A stretch of 64,000 nucleotides of DNA from Arsenophonus sp. aPb. Lineage in GTDB: Bacteria > Pseudomonadota > Gammaproteobacteria > Enterobacterales > Enterobacteriaceae. The DNA is taken from positions 2,232,001 through 2,296,000 of the forward strand of contig NZ_CP123499.1 of assembly GCF_029873475.1 (NCBI RefSeq), written 5' to 3'. Under the pieces are notes generated by a model. The model made no database searches and was not told the origin of the DNA. It was given only the letters and a program-made list of their open reading frames with translations. How positions within the stretch are numbered: the first letter of the stretch is position 1; every line of letters starts with the position of its first letter. This document shows positions 51,173 to 60,724 of this stretch, one piece after another. The translations under genes and the position numbers were made by a program.

Positions 51173-51756
51173 ATGGTCAGATTGAAATTAACGATGAAAT
51201 AAAAATTTTAAAAAAAGCCGATTATCAATCCTATCTTAATGGCCAAGAATTTATTGATATTGCTAAACAACATGCTAGAAAAATTGAAAATGATGCAGAT
51301 AGTATTTATGAAGTTCGTTACACCGCAGGCTGGCAAGAAGGCTTGGCACAATCCACCCAGCAACAAGCAGAAATCATTCATCAAACTTTAATAAATTGCC
51401 AAATTTTTTATCAACAAGTAGAAAGCCAATTAGTTAATATCACTATAGAAGCGATGCGCAAAATTATTGCTAATTATGAACCTGATGCGCTTTTATATAA
51501 AAATATCAGCCAAAATCTTGCGCTGGTACATCAACATAAAAAAGTTATCTTACGCATTTCCCCTAAGCAAGTTAATTTTTTGCAAACTAAATTAAGCGAA
51601 CTACATAAAATACAACCAGCAATTGAGTATATCGATATTGTTGAAGATCCGAGATTAGAAGAGAAAGATTGTATTTTAGAAACCGAAGTCGGTATGTTAA
51701 ATGCCACTATCGAGAGTCAACTTAATGCAATAAAGCAAGCCTTACTAGGAAAATAA
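51118..51756 (+). CDS. sctL: T3SS ATPase stator SctL (YscL)
   Basis: The 212-residue FliH-like protein connects the ATPase to the C-ring pods. It shows IKILKKADYQSYLNGQEFIDIAKQHARKIENDADSIYE, a helical middle, and the C-terminal DPRLEEKDCILETEVGMLNATIESQLNAIKQAL. The early start (MSKDNQ) inside sctK matches the YscL layout. It is the last T3SS gene. Confidence 0.93.
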   Translation: MSKDNQRSQFTMLPFTQIDGQIEINDEIKILKKADYQSYLNGQEFIDIAKQHARKIENDADSIYEVRYTAGWQEGLAQSTQQQAEIIHQTLINCQIFYQQVESQLVNITIEAMRKIIANYEPDALLYKNISQNLALVHQHKKVILRISPKQVNFLQTKLSELHKIQPAIEYIDIVEDPRLEEKDCILETEVGMLNATIESQLNAIKQALLGK

Positions 51757-52165
51757 GTATTATATTAATTGATACCAATAGATAAAAAATTAAATAATAT
51801 TATTCTGCTGTAAAAATTCATTTTCCACACCTGACAATGATAAAAAGCAATCCGGCTTATAGTAAATTTGTTATAAGAAAATTCCTATATTTAGTTTGTT
51901 TTTTAATAATTCAAAAAAGACGATTACTAAATAGTGAATTAATTTTTTATTATAGATATTAATAGGTTAAATTATCACTTTCGGTTAGAATTAATCAAGT
52001 AAAATATTAATTGAAATATATTTCACTGTTTAGTCAGTTACTTTAATTAAATGGCAACAACTAAACATTGCTGGCACAAAAGCATAATTTTATCTATATT
52101 GGAAAATTATTAAACTACATGATTCGTTTAATTTAGATAACATGCAAGGCATAATAGGAGAACGC
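51757..52165. other. AT-rich spacer after the T3SS island
   Basis: About 410 bases with no ORF. I see no convincing terminator for the sctC-L unit and no direct repeat or integrase remnant that would mark the island border. AGGAG at the right end is the ribosome site of the ydiY-like gene. Confidence 0.4.
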
Positions 52166-52918
52166 ATGATCACCTTTGATAAAAAAGTTTTATGGATGAC
52201 ATTTTTTATTAGTCCGCTTGCGATAGGTAATGATAGCCTATTTACCGTTATGGATGACCCTGCAACGGCAAAAAAGGATATTGAAATGTCAATATCAGGT
52301 GGTTATCAAGTACAAACAGGAAACTCCAAGAACTCAAACCTAACAGCAAAAACGGCACTAACGCTCTATTCTTCAAACTTAGCTTATAGCTTTTGGGGAA
52401 ATGCCACCAACAACTCTTCCAATGATAAAAGATCATCGGAAACCTATCAGTTGGGTGCCAGGGCACGATACAATTTAACTAAATTTGATTATCTATTCAC
52501 TCAGGCTAGCTGGTTATCGGATAGATATAATGGCTTTGATTCTAAAGACGTATTTGCCGTCGGTTATGGTCGACAAATCTTCGATGGCCCCATTCATTCA
52601 CTGAAAGTTGAAGCTGGCCCAAGTGTTAGATATGAACATTTTACTAATGGTGGCCATGAAATAACAGGATTAGGTTACATTGGTGCCAACTATGAGTGGA
52701 AAATTAGTGACAATACTAAATTTAAACAAGGTATATCATTTTTTACCCGGCTCAGTGATGACTCTTCCGCTATTTCAGAAACTGTTTTGCAAGTTAACAT
52801 GAGTGAACGTCTGTCACTTAATTTGATTTACAATATTAACTGGAATGACAATCCTCCACTCTCGGCACCAAAGCGGATTAGCACCAAAACATCCATCCAA
52901 CTCGGTTATGCTTTCTAA
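52166..52918 (+). CDS. ydiY: YdiY-like outer membrane protein (DUF481)
   Basis: The 250-residue beta-barrel-like protein has a signal peptide (MITFDKKVLWMTFFISPLAIG|N), then alternating strands typical of DUF481 (ISGGYQVQTGNSKNSNLTAKTALTLYS, QLGARARYNLTKFDYLFTQASWLSDRYNG) and an aromatic C-terminus (LGYAF) as outer membrane proteins have. The start is set by AGGAG 7 bases before ATG 52166; the upstream in-frame ATG at 52142 has none. In E. coli YdiY is acid-inducible; function unknown. Confidence 0.85.
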   Translation: MITFDKKVLWMTFFISPLAIGNDSLFTVMDDPATAKKDIEMSISGGYQVQTGNSKNSNLTAKTALTLYSSNLAYSFWGNATNNSSNDKRSSETYQLGARARYNLTKFDYLFTQASWLSDRYNGFDSKDVFAVGYGRQIFDGPIHSLKVEAGPSVRYEHFTNGGHEITGLGYIGANYEWKISDNTKFKQGISFFTRLSDDSSAISETVLQVNMSERLSLNLIYNINWNDNPPLSAPKRISTKTSIQLGYAF

Positions 52919-53014
52919 TAAATATATTAGTAATGCTAGTTTACTAACAAACTTATTTATTCGTAATTAATAAAATAAATAGACCTATCTAACTTAGGTC
53001 TATTGAAAATATCA

Positions 53015-53761
53015 TTAAAATTCTTGTCGGGTTGGACGAAATAAAATTTCATTAATATCAATGTTTTCTGGTTGTTTTATAGCAAAAATTACCGCTCTAG
53101 CATAGGAATCTGGCGGAATGGCATAATCGTTATAAAAAGATCACATTCTGGCAGCAATATCGGGATCCGTAATACTATCAAGCAATTCACTCGTGATTGC
53201 CCCTGGCGAAATCACGGTTGTTCTAATATGATACGGTATCATTTCTTGACGCAAACCTTCCGAGATCACCCGCACCGCCGCTTTGCTAGCAGAATAAACT
53301 GCACTGCCTGGCTTTACCTTATGTCCTGCGACTGACGAGGTATTAATAATATGGCCACTCATCTGTTTTTTCATATAGGGTAGCGCCGCTGCTATGCCAT
53401 AAAGCACACCTTTTAAATTAATATCAATCATCTCATTCCATTCATCTATATGACAATCTTCTAATAGTGATTGCGGCATAATACCGGCATTATTAACTAT
53501 CACATCAATTCGGTTATACAAAGCAATTGCTCTGTCAACTAATGCCTGCACTTGTTCAGGTTTTGTTACATCGGTTGCGACAACAGCATCTTTATCAAGA
53601 TTTAATTCCTCGGCTAAAGATTGCAACCGTTCTAGACGACGCGCACCTAAAACCAGCTTAGCGCCGTCTTTAACTAAATGGCGAGCCAGCTCTTCACCTA
53701 TTCCACTACTTGCACCGACCACGACAATAACTTTATTGGCAATTCCTCGTGTCATAATCAT
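53015..53761 (-). pseudogene. Short-chain dehydrogenase/reductase with in-frame TGA
   Basis: NAD(P)-dependent oxidoreductase with VVVGASSGIGEE, VNNAGIMP, the catalytic Ser in INTSSVAG and YSASK. The frame stops at TGA (complement of 53141-53143) after DPDIAARM. It then continues unbroken for 42 more codons (SFYNDYAIPPDSYARAV…NEILFRPTRQEF) to TAA at 53015, restoring the 248-residue family length and its typical end. A single CGA-to-TGA change is the simplest explanation. No SECIS-like hairpin is evident downstream of the TGA, so selenocysteine is unlikely. The shortened protein would keep the active site but lose the C-terminal substrate/dimer part. Confidence 0.85.
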
Positions 53762-54634
53762 TATCCTTTTTTATAGACCCTTCATTAGGATGTTTGTCTC
53801 AGCAGTTGACCGTTTTTCGATTTAATCTATTGAAAAAACATTTTTTTCAGCCATGTAGCTGCGCTATAGCTTAAGGTTGCTTATCCGACTGAGATAAATA
53901 GTGCAGATAAAATATTCAATGTCCTTAATGTGTTCAGCAGCTTATTGTTCAACAGCCGTATTTGCCTCTATTCACCGTTAAGAAAATTTTGTCAGTGATT
54001 TGCTCTTGCTCGTTAGATAAAATAGCCTGTAATGAACAATAGTTAATTCTAACTATAGTAAAAAATAGGCCACTAATGTTGATAAAAAAAATAAAAACCC
54101 TAACATACTTATGGCAGCAATTTGATTTTTTTTATACTAAAATAATATGCCATCAAACACATCAAATAAGATTAATATTTTATTTTTTCACAAAAATAAA
54201 AACCTTGTTATCTATTTAGTATTATTATCTGTAATTATATAAAAACAATTAATTAAAAAAATTGATATTATTTTTACACCAATAACAGATAAACTTTAAT
54301 ATTAAGCCAACTTGTTTTTTAAGAATTATAATAATCTTCTAATCAATTTAATTTAATCGATAATGCTATTAATTATGATCAATAAAATAACAAATATGGC
54401 ATTTTGATAATATTTCAAATAATCCTTTTATTTTCTTTTCGCTGAAAGCGTAAATAACTACTTTGTTCACTAGGCTAAGTATTTTTTATTTTGTGATCGC
54501 TATCACTAGCCCTACTGTATAAGCGATGATACTGTGACTAAATAAAATATCTTTCGTTTTAATTGTGCCTGGTTTTTTATCAAACGCCATATTATCTGGC
54601 TTAAATTTCATTAATAAAAAAATCATCACAATAT
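53762..54634. other. Long non-coding stretch between SDR gene and agaR
   Basis: About 870 bases without a believable gene on either strand. The left third (53790-54060) is less A/T-rich and may be decayed coding sequence, but I cannot name it. The right part is A/T-rich with long T and A runs. No tRNA, repeat array or IS end is recognised. Confidence 0.4.
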
Positions 54635-54669
54635 TATTACTTTCGATATCTCATAAATCGAAAGTAATA
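54635..54669. promoter_or_regulatory. 13-bp inverted repeat upstream of agaR
   Basis: TATTACTTTCGAT and ATCGAAAGTAATA are exact reverse complements with a 9-base loop, about 150 bases before agaR. The CTTTCG core resembles motifs repeated in DeoR-family AgaR operators. It could be an operator or a terminator of an upstream transcript. Confidence 0.45.
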
Positions 54670-54709
54670 TAAGGCCAATATTCTATAAAAATGAACTTTA
54701 ATCATGATC

Positions 54710-54734
54710 ACAGTTTCGTTTACTTGCTTTTGTT
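54710..54734 (+). promoter_or_regulatory. Candidate AgaR operator
   Basis: ACAGTTTCGTTTACTTGCTTTTGTT fits most of the AgaR consensus I remember (TTTC-R-TTT...YTTKKW). It lies about 85 bases before the agaR ATG, consistent with autoregulation. Confidence 0.45.
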
Positions 54735-54817
54735 GTAATTACTAATGCGTTGTTTGTGCAATTAACTTTAGTTTCTATTGTTTACCACCACGATTTAATA
54801 ACGTAACAGGAGTTTAA

Positions 54818-55591
54818 ATGAGTACTGACACAATAAAACGCCGAGAAACTATTATCGACATGCTTTACCATGATGGTAGTGTAAAAGTTGCAACCCTGAG
54901 CCAGCGTTTTAATGTCTCCCTGGTGACCATTCGTAATGATCTGCGTTATTTAGAAAAAAAAGGCTGTGCCTTACGCTCGTATGGTGGCGCAATGGCAAAT
55001 AATAAATTTGCTTTTGACCGACCTTTTCAAATAAAAGGTCAAATAGATAGAGCACTAAAAATATTGATCGCAGCAAAAGCGGCTGAATTTGTCCAAGATG
55101 GCGATTCGTTAATTCTCGACTCAGGCTCAACAACTGCTGAAATGGTGCCTTTTTTACGTAATCATCATGCTTTGGTGGTTATGACCAACGCACTTAACAT
55201 CGCTTACCAATTAGCCAATTTTGAGCAAATTGATGTGATGGTTCTAGGCGGCAATACGCGTAAAAACTCCTACTCAATTTATGGTTCTGTGGCAGAACAA
55301 CAACTTGCTCAATATCGTTTCAATACCTTGTTTCTTGGGGTTGATGGTTTTGATCTTGAAGCTGGCATCACAACGCCTCATCCAGGTGAGGCTCATCTTA
55401 ATCGTATTATGTGTGATGTAGCACATCAGATTATTGCAGTAACGGATGGCAGTAAATTTGGCCGTAAAAGCTTTTGTTTAATTTGTGAAACAAAGCAAAT
55501 TCATCATCTTATTACTGATAGCCGGATCCCAAAACAGTATCGTGAAAAACTGGCTGAACTTGGGGTTAATGTCATCATTGTCGACGAATAA
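54818..55591 (+). CDS. agaR: DeoR-family repressor AgaR
   Basis: Repressor of the amino-sugar operon. The 257 residues have an N-terminal winged helix (RRETIIDMLYHDGSVKVATLSQRFNVSLVTIRNDLRYLEKKG) and a DeoRC sugar-phosphate sensor domain (LDSGSTTAEM, FLGVDGFDLEAGITTPHPGEAHLNR). AACAGGAG precedes the ATG. It is the first gene in front of agaZ (49 bases). Confidence 0.92.
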   Translation: MSTDTIKRRETIIDMLYHDGSVKVATLSQRFNVSLVTIRNDLRYLEKKGCALRSYGGAMANNKFAFDRPFQIKGQIDRALKILIAAKAAEFVQDGDSLILDSGSTTAEMVPFLRNHHALVVMTNALNIAYQLANFEQIDVMVLGGNTRKNSYSIYGSVAEQQLAQYRFNTLFLGVDGFDLEAGITTPHPGEAHLNRIMCDVAHQIIAVTDGSKFGRKSFCLICETKQIHHLITDSRIPKQYREKLAELGVNVIIVDE

Positions 55592-55640
55592 CCCCCTATT
55601 GATTTAATTCTAAATCCACATCAGCTAGCAGGGAAATATT

Positions 55641-56942
55641 ATGCAGTCGTTATTACAATTGATTCATCGTCACAAATCAGGTGATGCGGTCGGGATCTAT
55701 TCGGTCTGTTCCGCCCACCCTTGGGTATTAGAAAGCGCTTTACAGGTTGCAAAAGAAAGAAAAACAGCGGTATTAATTGAAGCTACCTCTAATCAAGTCA
55801 ATCAATTTGGCGGCTATACTGGCATGCAACCCAGAGATTTTCGCGATAAAATATTCAACATCGCTAATAAACTGGATTTTCCCACCCAACAAATCTGGCT
55901 AGGGGGTGATCATCTAGGACCTAATGTCTGGCAGGAGCATAGCGCAGAACATGCCATGACATTTTCAGAAACACTGATCTATGACTATGTCAAAGCAGGA
56001 TTTCGAAAAATTCATCTTGATTGTTCAATGCCTTGTGCTGATGACGCTGCACCTTTAACCGACGAAATTGTGGCAGAACGAGCAGCCCGTTTGTGTGCAG
56101 TTGCAGAGCGCTGCTGGCGAGAAAATGGCGGTGAAGCACCGGTTTATGTTATTGGTACCGAAGTTCCTACTCCTGGTGGCGTTAAATCAGCGCTTACCAA
56201 AATACAAATCACATCAGCTCAAGCCGCCGCTACGACCCTTAATATTCATCAAAATGCTTGGCACAATATAGGACTCACCGACGTTTGGCCTAGGGTCATC
56301 GCTTTAGTTGTACAACCAGGCGTTGAATTTGACCATCACCAAGTAGAACACTATCAGCCAGAAAAAGCGAAAGCGCTTAGCCAATATATTGAAAGCCATC
56401 CTCATATCGTTTACGAAGCCCACTCAACAGATTATCAAACACCACAAGCCTACCAAAATTTGGTACGCGATCATTTTGCTATTTTAAAAGTGGGACCGGC
56501 ATTAACATTTGCCTTGCGCGAAGGTCTGTTTGCGCTTGATAAATTAGATCGTGAATGGAATGGAGAGCTTGCAGCCGCGCATCTTAGTGAAACCCTTGAA
56601 CAAGTGATGATTGAACAACCAAATTACTGGCGGACTTATTACCAAGGCAGTGCACATCAGCAATATATTGATCGCCAATACAGTTTAAGCGATCGCATTC
56701 GTTACTATTGGGCAAATGCCAAAGTCGAGGCGGCAGTTGAAAAGTTATTAACCAACTTACGCCAGCGTCCAGTGCCCTTCTCGATGTTAAGCCAATATCT
56801 ACCAGAACAAATGGCAGCCATTAATGCAGGTCGCTTATCAGCGACTGATCCAAAAGAGTGGGTAAAAGATAAAATTCGTTCGGTATTAATGCATTATGCC
56901 AGCGCTTGTGAGACAAAAACAGAAGGAGCCATTGTATTATGA
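55641..56942 (+). CDS. agaZ: Tagatose-bisphosphate aldolase accessory subunit AgaZ/KbaZ
   Basis: The 433-residue GatZ/KbaZ protein is needed for full activity and stability of the class II aldolase AgaY. Blocks seen: GDAVGIYSVCSAHPWVLE, VLIEATSNQVNQFGGYTGM, LGGDHLGPN, HLDCSMPC, YVIGTEVPTPGG and VGPALTFALREGLFALD. It overlaps agaS by 4 bases. Confidence 0.93.
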   Translation: MQSLLQLIHRHKSGDAVGIYSVCSAHPWVLESALQVAKERKTAVLIEATSNQVNQFGGYTGMQPRDFRDKIFNIANKLDFPTQQIWLGGDHLGPNVWQEHSAEHAMTFSETLIYDYVKAGFRKIHLDCSMPCADDAAPLTDEIVAERAARLCAVAERCWRENGGEAPVYVIGTEVPTPGGVKSALTKIQITSAQAAATTLNIHQNAWHNIGLTDVWPRVIALVVQPGVEFDHHQVEHYQPEKAKALSQYIESHPHIVYEAHSTDYQTPQAYQNLVRDHFAILKVGPALTFALREGLFALDKLDREWNGELAAAHLSETLEQVMIEQPNYWRTYYQGSAHQQYIDRQYSLSDRIRYYWANAKVEAAVEKLLTNLRQRPVPFSMLSQYLPEQMAAINAGRLSATDPKEWVKDKIRSVLMHYASACETKTEGAIVL

Positions 56943-58096
56943 TGCCTTTTTTTTCATATGATCCTCTATGGCTTAAAACCCATAAGGCGCAATATACAGT
57001 ACAAGAAATTCAGCAACAACCTCAGTTATGGCGTAACTTATATCAAACACTAACAGATAATTCAGCTGTGTGGCAAAACTTCCTTCAGCCATTACTAAAA
57101 CAAGCTAATTTACAAATTATTCTGTGTGGCGCAGGCTCTTCCGCGTTTGTGGGCAAATCAATCGCACCTTGGTTACGTGAACATAGACATTTAAACGTTT
57201 ATGCCTTTGCTTCAACGGATATTGTACCCACGCCAAAGCAATATCTGGATAAAAGTAAACCCACTTTATTTGTCTCTTATGCTCGTTCGGGTAATAGTCC
57301 AGAGAGCGTTGCAGCCATAAAGCTCGCCGATCAATGCCTAACAGAGTGCCATCATTTAATATTAACCTGTAATCCCCAAAGCACACTTACAGGCTATGCA
57401 AAAAACCGAGCAAATGTCTATTTACTCACGATGCCTGAAGGATCAAACGATCGTGGTTTTGCTATGACATCCAGTTTTAGTTGCATGGCATTAGCGACCA
57501 TATTGCTATTAGGCAATTCAAGTTTTAGCCATGCGCAACAAAATTTAGCCACTTTAACCACTTTGTGTGAAAAGCAAGCTACCTACTGGCAAAGCATTAT
57601 TCAACCTATCATTCAACAAGGTTTCAAGCGCATGATAGTTTTGGGCTCCCACTGTTTTACCGGTATTAGCGAGGAAGCTGCGCTTAAAATGTTAGAGTTA
57701 ACCGCAGGGCAAGTGGCCACCCGTTATGACTCAACGATGGGAGTACGCCATGGACCAAAATTTTTTATTGATGAAGAAACCTTAGTCATTATTCTACTTT
57801 CTCAAGAAGCCTATTGCCGACGTTATGATCTGGATCTGCTTAATGAATTAAAACAGGATGGACGAGCAAAAAAAATTTTGGCCTTAAGTAGTCTACCTGA
57901 TAGCAATGCCATCGAACTTAACACAAAGCTTACTGATATTTGGCTTATTTTTCCCTACCTACTATTTTTGCAATTAATCGCGGTCGAAACTTCACTATCT
58001 TTGGGGCTATCGCCTGATAATCCCTGTCCAACCGGTGAAGTAAATCGGGTAGTAAAAGGTGTCCATATTTATCCCTACATGCAAGTAGAACAATAA
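56939..58096 (+). CDS. agaS: D-galactosamine-6-phosphate deaminase/isomerase AgaS
   Basis: SIS-domain enzyme that converts galactosamine 6-phosphate to tagatose 6-phosphate and ammonia. The 385 residues carry LCGAGSSAFVGKS, SYARSGNSPESVAAI, EEAALKMLELTAGQVATRYDS and MGVRHGPKFF. Length equals E. coli AgaS (384). It sits between the aldolase accessory subunit and the PTS genes. Confidence 0.93.
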   Translation: MMPFFSYDPLWLKTHKAQYTVQEIQQQPQLWRNLYQTLTDNSAVWQNFLQPLLKQANLQIILCGAGSSAFVGKSIAPWLREHRHLNVYAFASTDIVPTPKQYLDKSKPTLFVSYARSGNSPESVAAIKLADQCLTECHHLILTCNPQSTLTGYAKNRANVYLLTMPEGSNDRGFAMTSSFSCMALATILLLGNSSFSHAQQNLATLTTLCEKQATYWQSIIQPIIQQGFKRMIVLGSHCFTGISEEAALKMLELTAGQVATRYDSTMGVRHGPKFFIDEETLVIILLSQEAYCRRYDLDLLNELKQDGRAKKILALSSLPDSNAIELNTKLTDIWLIFPYLLFLQLIAVETSLSLGLSPDNPCPTGEVNRVVKGVHIYPYMQVEQ

Positions 58097-58108
58097 TAAG
58101 GAGCGTAT

Positions 58109-58591
58109 ATGTCCCCCCCAAACATCTTAATGACTCGCATTGACAATCGTCTGATTCATGGTCAAGTCGGTATTACTTGGACCAATTCACTCGGTGCCAA
58201 TTTAGTTGTGGTTGCCAATGATGAAGCAGCCAATGATCCCGTTCAGCAATCACTAATGGACATGGTGGTATCCGATGGCGTCCAAACCCGCTATTTTACC
58301 TTACAAAAAACGATCGACATTATTCATAAGGCAGCGGAGCGGCAGAAAATTTTTATTGTTTGCAAAACGCCGCAGGATGTATTGACGCTAGTAAGAGGCG
58401 GGGTACCCATAAATTTTGTCAATATTGGTAATATGCATTTCTGCGAAGGCAAAAAACAGATCCATAAAACCGTTTCCGTTGATCACAATGATATAGAAGC
58501 TTTTCGTCAGCTTAATCAATTAGGCATCCCCTGTGAAATTCGCCGCGTGCCAGACGAAACGGGTGAAAATATTACCAATCTGCTGAATTAA
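58109..58591 (+). CDS. agaV: PTS mannose-family IIB component AgaV
   Basis: Phosphoryl transfer domain of the N-acetylgalactosamine/galactosamine transporter. The 160 residues show TRIDNRLIHGQVGITWT with the phosphorylated His, and VANDEAANDPVQQSLM. It follows agaS by 12 bases with AAGGAG before the ATG. Confidence 0.92.
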   Translation: MSPPNILMTRIDNRLIHGQVGITWTNSLGANLVVVANDEAANDPVQQSLMDMVVSDGVQTRYFTLQKTIDIIHKAAERQKIFIVCKTPQDVLTLVRGGVPINFVNIGNMHFCEGKKQIHKTVSVDHNDIEAFRQLNQLGIPCEIRRVPDETGENITNLLN

Positions 58592-58602
58592 GGGAGACAA
58601 AT

Positions 58603-59391
58603 ATGTTCACTGATGCATTATTGATCGCCTTATTAGCAGGCATTGCCGGCGTTGATCTATTTGATGGGCTCACTCATCTTCATCGTCCAATTGTAATAGG
58701 CCCCATTGTAGGATTAATTTTAGGTGATGTGCAGACGGGTCTATTAGTTGGTGGAACATTAGAACTTGTTTGGATGGGAATGGTGCCACTTGCTGGTGCG
58801 CAACCCCCTAATGTGGTTATCGGTGGTATTATTGGTACCGCTTTTGCCATTCTCACCCAGTCTGATCCTAAAGTTGCTATTGGAATTGCTATTCCCTTTT
58901 CAATTGCGGTGCAAGGTTGCATCACCCTATTATTTACCCTTTATTCACCCATGATGCATAAATGCGATCAAATGGTCAAAAATCTCAATTGGCGCGGCGT
59001 TGAATGGGTAAACTATCTTGGCATTATTATTCTATTCTGTTTTTACTTTATCGTTGCCTTTTTACCTATTTATTTCGGCGCTGACGCCGCCAGTGCTATG
59101 GTACAAAAAGCCCCACAATGGCTACTCGATGGACTGGCAGTTGCTGGTGGTATGATGCCTGCAATCGGCTTCGCTTTGCTAATGAAAATCATGATGAAAA
59201 AAACTTATGTCGCTTATTTTATCTTAGGTTTTCTCGCGGTCACTTTCCTTAATCTACCGATTATCGCCATCGCTTTAGGTGCTTTTGCTATCGCTTTAAT
59301 CGATTTCTTTAACCGCACTCGTAATAATGATGGCGAGACAGCAAACATGCCATCACAAACCAATCAGCAGGAGATGAATGATGGCATTTAA
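58603..59391 (+). CDS. agaW: PTS mannose-family IIC component AgaW
   Basis: The 262-residue membrane channel has about seven segments with GLTHLHRPIVIGPIVGLILGDVQTGLLVGGTLELVWMG and PPNVVIGGIIGTAFA, typical of ManY-type IIC. The C-terminal 20 residues are polar. It overlaps agaE by 14 bases. Confidence 0.92.
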   Translation: MFTDALLIALLAGIAGVDLFDGLTHLHRPIVIGPIVGLILGDVQTGLLVGGTLELVWMGMVPLAGAQPPNVVIGGIIGTAFAILTQSDPKVAIGIAIPFSIAVQGCITLLFTLYSPMMHKCDQMVKNLNWRGVEWVNYLGIIILFCFYFIVAFLPIYFGADAASAMVQKAPQWLLDGLAVAGGMMPAIGFALLMKIMMKKTYVAYFILGFLAVTFLNLPIIAIALGAFAIALIDFFNRTRNNDGETANMPSQTNQQEMNDGI

Positions 59392-60274
59392 TAGCTCTGA
59401 GGAAGAAATGGCAAAAAAAAGCGAAAAACGCTTGGCACAAGCTCTTGCCACCAGCCAGGTAGAGAGTGATGACTATATTGATACCACACACGGCAAAGCA
59501 TTAACGTCCTATGACATTAATGTTATGGCGCTACGTTCTCTCCTTTTACAAGCTTCTTTTAACTATGAACGTATGCAAGCTGGTGGCTGGTTATATACGC
59601 TGATTCCCGCGTTGCGGAAAATTCATAAAAATCCACAAGATCTCGCCAATTCCATGAAAATGCATATGGAATTTATTAATGTTCACCCGTTTGATGTCAC
59701 TTTTTTATCCGGCCTAGTATTAGCAATGGAGCGCAGTAAAGAAAAAATTTCTACTATCCGCGCAGTGAAAGTTGCCTTGATGGGGCCATTAGGGGGGATT
59801 GGTGATGCCCTATTTTGGCTTACTCTACTGCCAATCTGTGCCGGTATCGGTGCTTCACTTGCCTTACAGGGTAGTATTTTTGGCCCGATTGTTTTCTTGC
59901 TGTTATTTAATATTGTTCATTTTGCCTTACGCTTTGGTTTAGCGCATTACGGTTATCAAGCAGGGACGAAAGCAATTGCAATATTAAAAACTCACACCAA
60001 AAATATTTCTCATGCTGCCTCGATTGTCGGTATGACAGTAATCGGGGCATTGGTAGCTTCTTATGTTCATCTCTCTACACCGTTAGTACTAAAAGCCGGT
60101 GAGGCTAAGGTAGCATTACAAACAGATGTATTGGATAAATTAATGCCCAATTTATTACCGCTAGCTTTTACCCTAATCGTCTACGGTTTTTTGAAACGTG
60201 GCTTTTCACCAGTAAAAATGATTGGCATTACCATCCTATTTGGGCTGGCCGGTAAATTAGTTGGATTCTTATAA
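59378..60274 (+). CDS. agaE: PTS mannose-family IID component AgaE
   Basis: The 298-residue IID subunit has the pattern SLLLQASFNYERMQAGGWLYTLIPAL, then GPLGGIGDALFWLTLLPI and a C-terminal pair of membrane segments. It makes the membrane pair with AgaW. Start overlaps agaW. Confidence 0.93.
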   Translation: MMAFNSSEEEMAKKSEKRLAQALATSQVESDDYIDTTHGKALTSYDINVMALRSLLLQASFNYERMQAGGWLYTLIPALRKIHKNPQDLANSMKMHMEFINVHPFDVTFLSGLVLAMERSKEKISTIRAVKVALMGPLGGIGDALFWLTLLPICAGIGASLALQGSIFGPIVFLLLFNIVHFALRFGLAHYGYQAGTKAIAILKTHTKNISHAASIVGMTVIGALVASYVHLSTPLVLKAGEAKVALQTDVLDKLMPNLLPLAFTLIVYGFLKRGFSPVKMIGITILFGLAGKLVGFL

Positions 60275-60283
60275 GGAGCAAAT

Positions 60284-60715
60284 ATGTTAGGCATTGTCAT
60301 TACCGGCCATGGAAGCTTTGCTAGTGGTTTAATGCAAGCAATGGAGCAAATTGTTGGCAAACAATCGCATTGCACTGCGATTGATTTTACTGAGGGCATG
60401 ACAACAGAAGAGTTATATCAAGCCCTAAATCAAGCCAGTAAAATTTGTGATAAGGGTGACGGCTTAGTATTTCTTACTGATTTACTAGGCGGCACACCAT
60501 TTTCTCAAGCCGCGCAGTTAACATTGACCCATCCACAATGGCAAGTCCTAACCGGAACCAATATGCAAATGGCAGTGGAAATGATGCTAGAACGACAAAG
60601 TCTCGATGCAGAAAAATTTCGTGATATGGCGCTGGATTGTGGCCACCAAGGATTAACCAGTTTATGGCATCAGCAACAGCAAAATAAAAGATCACATAAT
60701 AATGATGGTATTTAA
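60284..60715 (+). CDS. agaF: PTS mannose-family IIA component AgaF
   Basis: The 143-residue IIA domain begins GIVITGHGSFASGL, where the His of GHG is the phosphorylation site, and has FLTDLLGGTPFSQAAQL. AAGGAG precedes its ATG. With agaV, agaW and agaE it completes the mannose-family PTS. Confidence 0.93.
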   Translation: MLGIVITGHGSFASGLMQAMEQIVGKQSHCTAIDFTEGMTTEELYQALNQASKICDKGDGLVFLTDLLGGTPFSQAAQLTLTHPQWQVLTGTNMQMAVEMMLERQSLDAEKFRDMALDCGHQGLTSLWHQQQQNKRSHNNDGI

Positions 60716-60724
60716 GGAGTTACC

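Noticed and set aside
53141..53143. UGA in the SDR gene as selenocysteine
   Set aside because: I see no SECIS-like hairpin after it, and family members do not carry Cys there as far as I know; a nonsense mutation is simpler.
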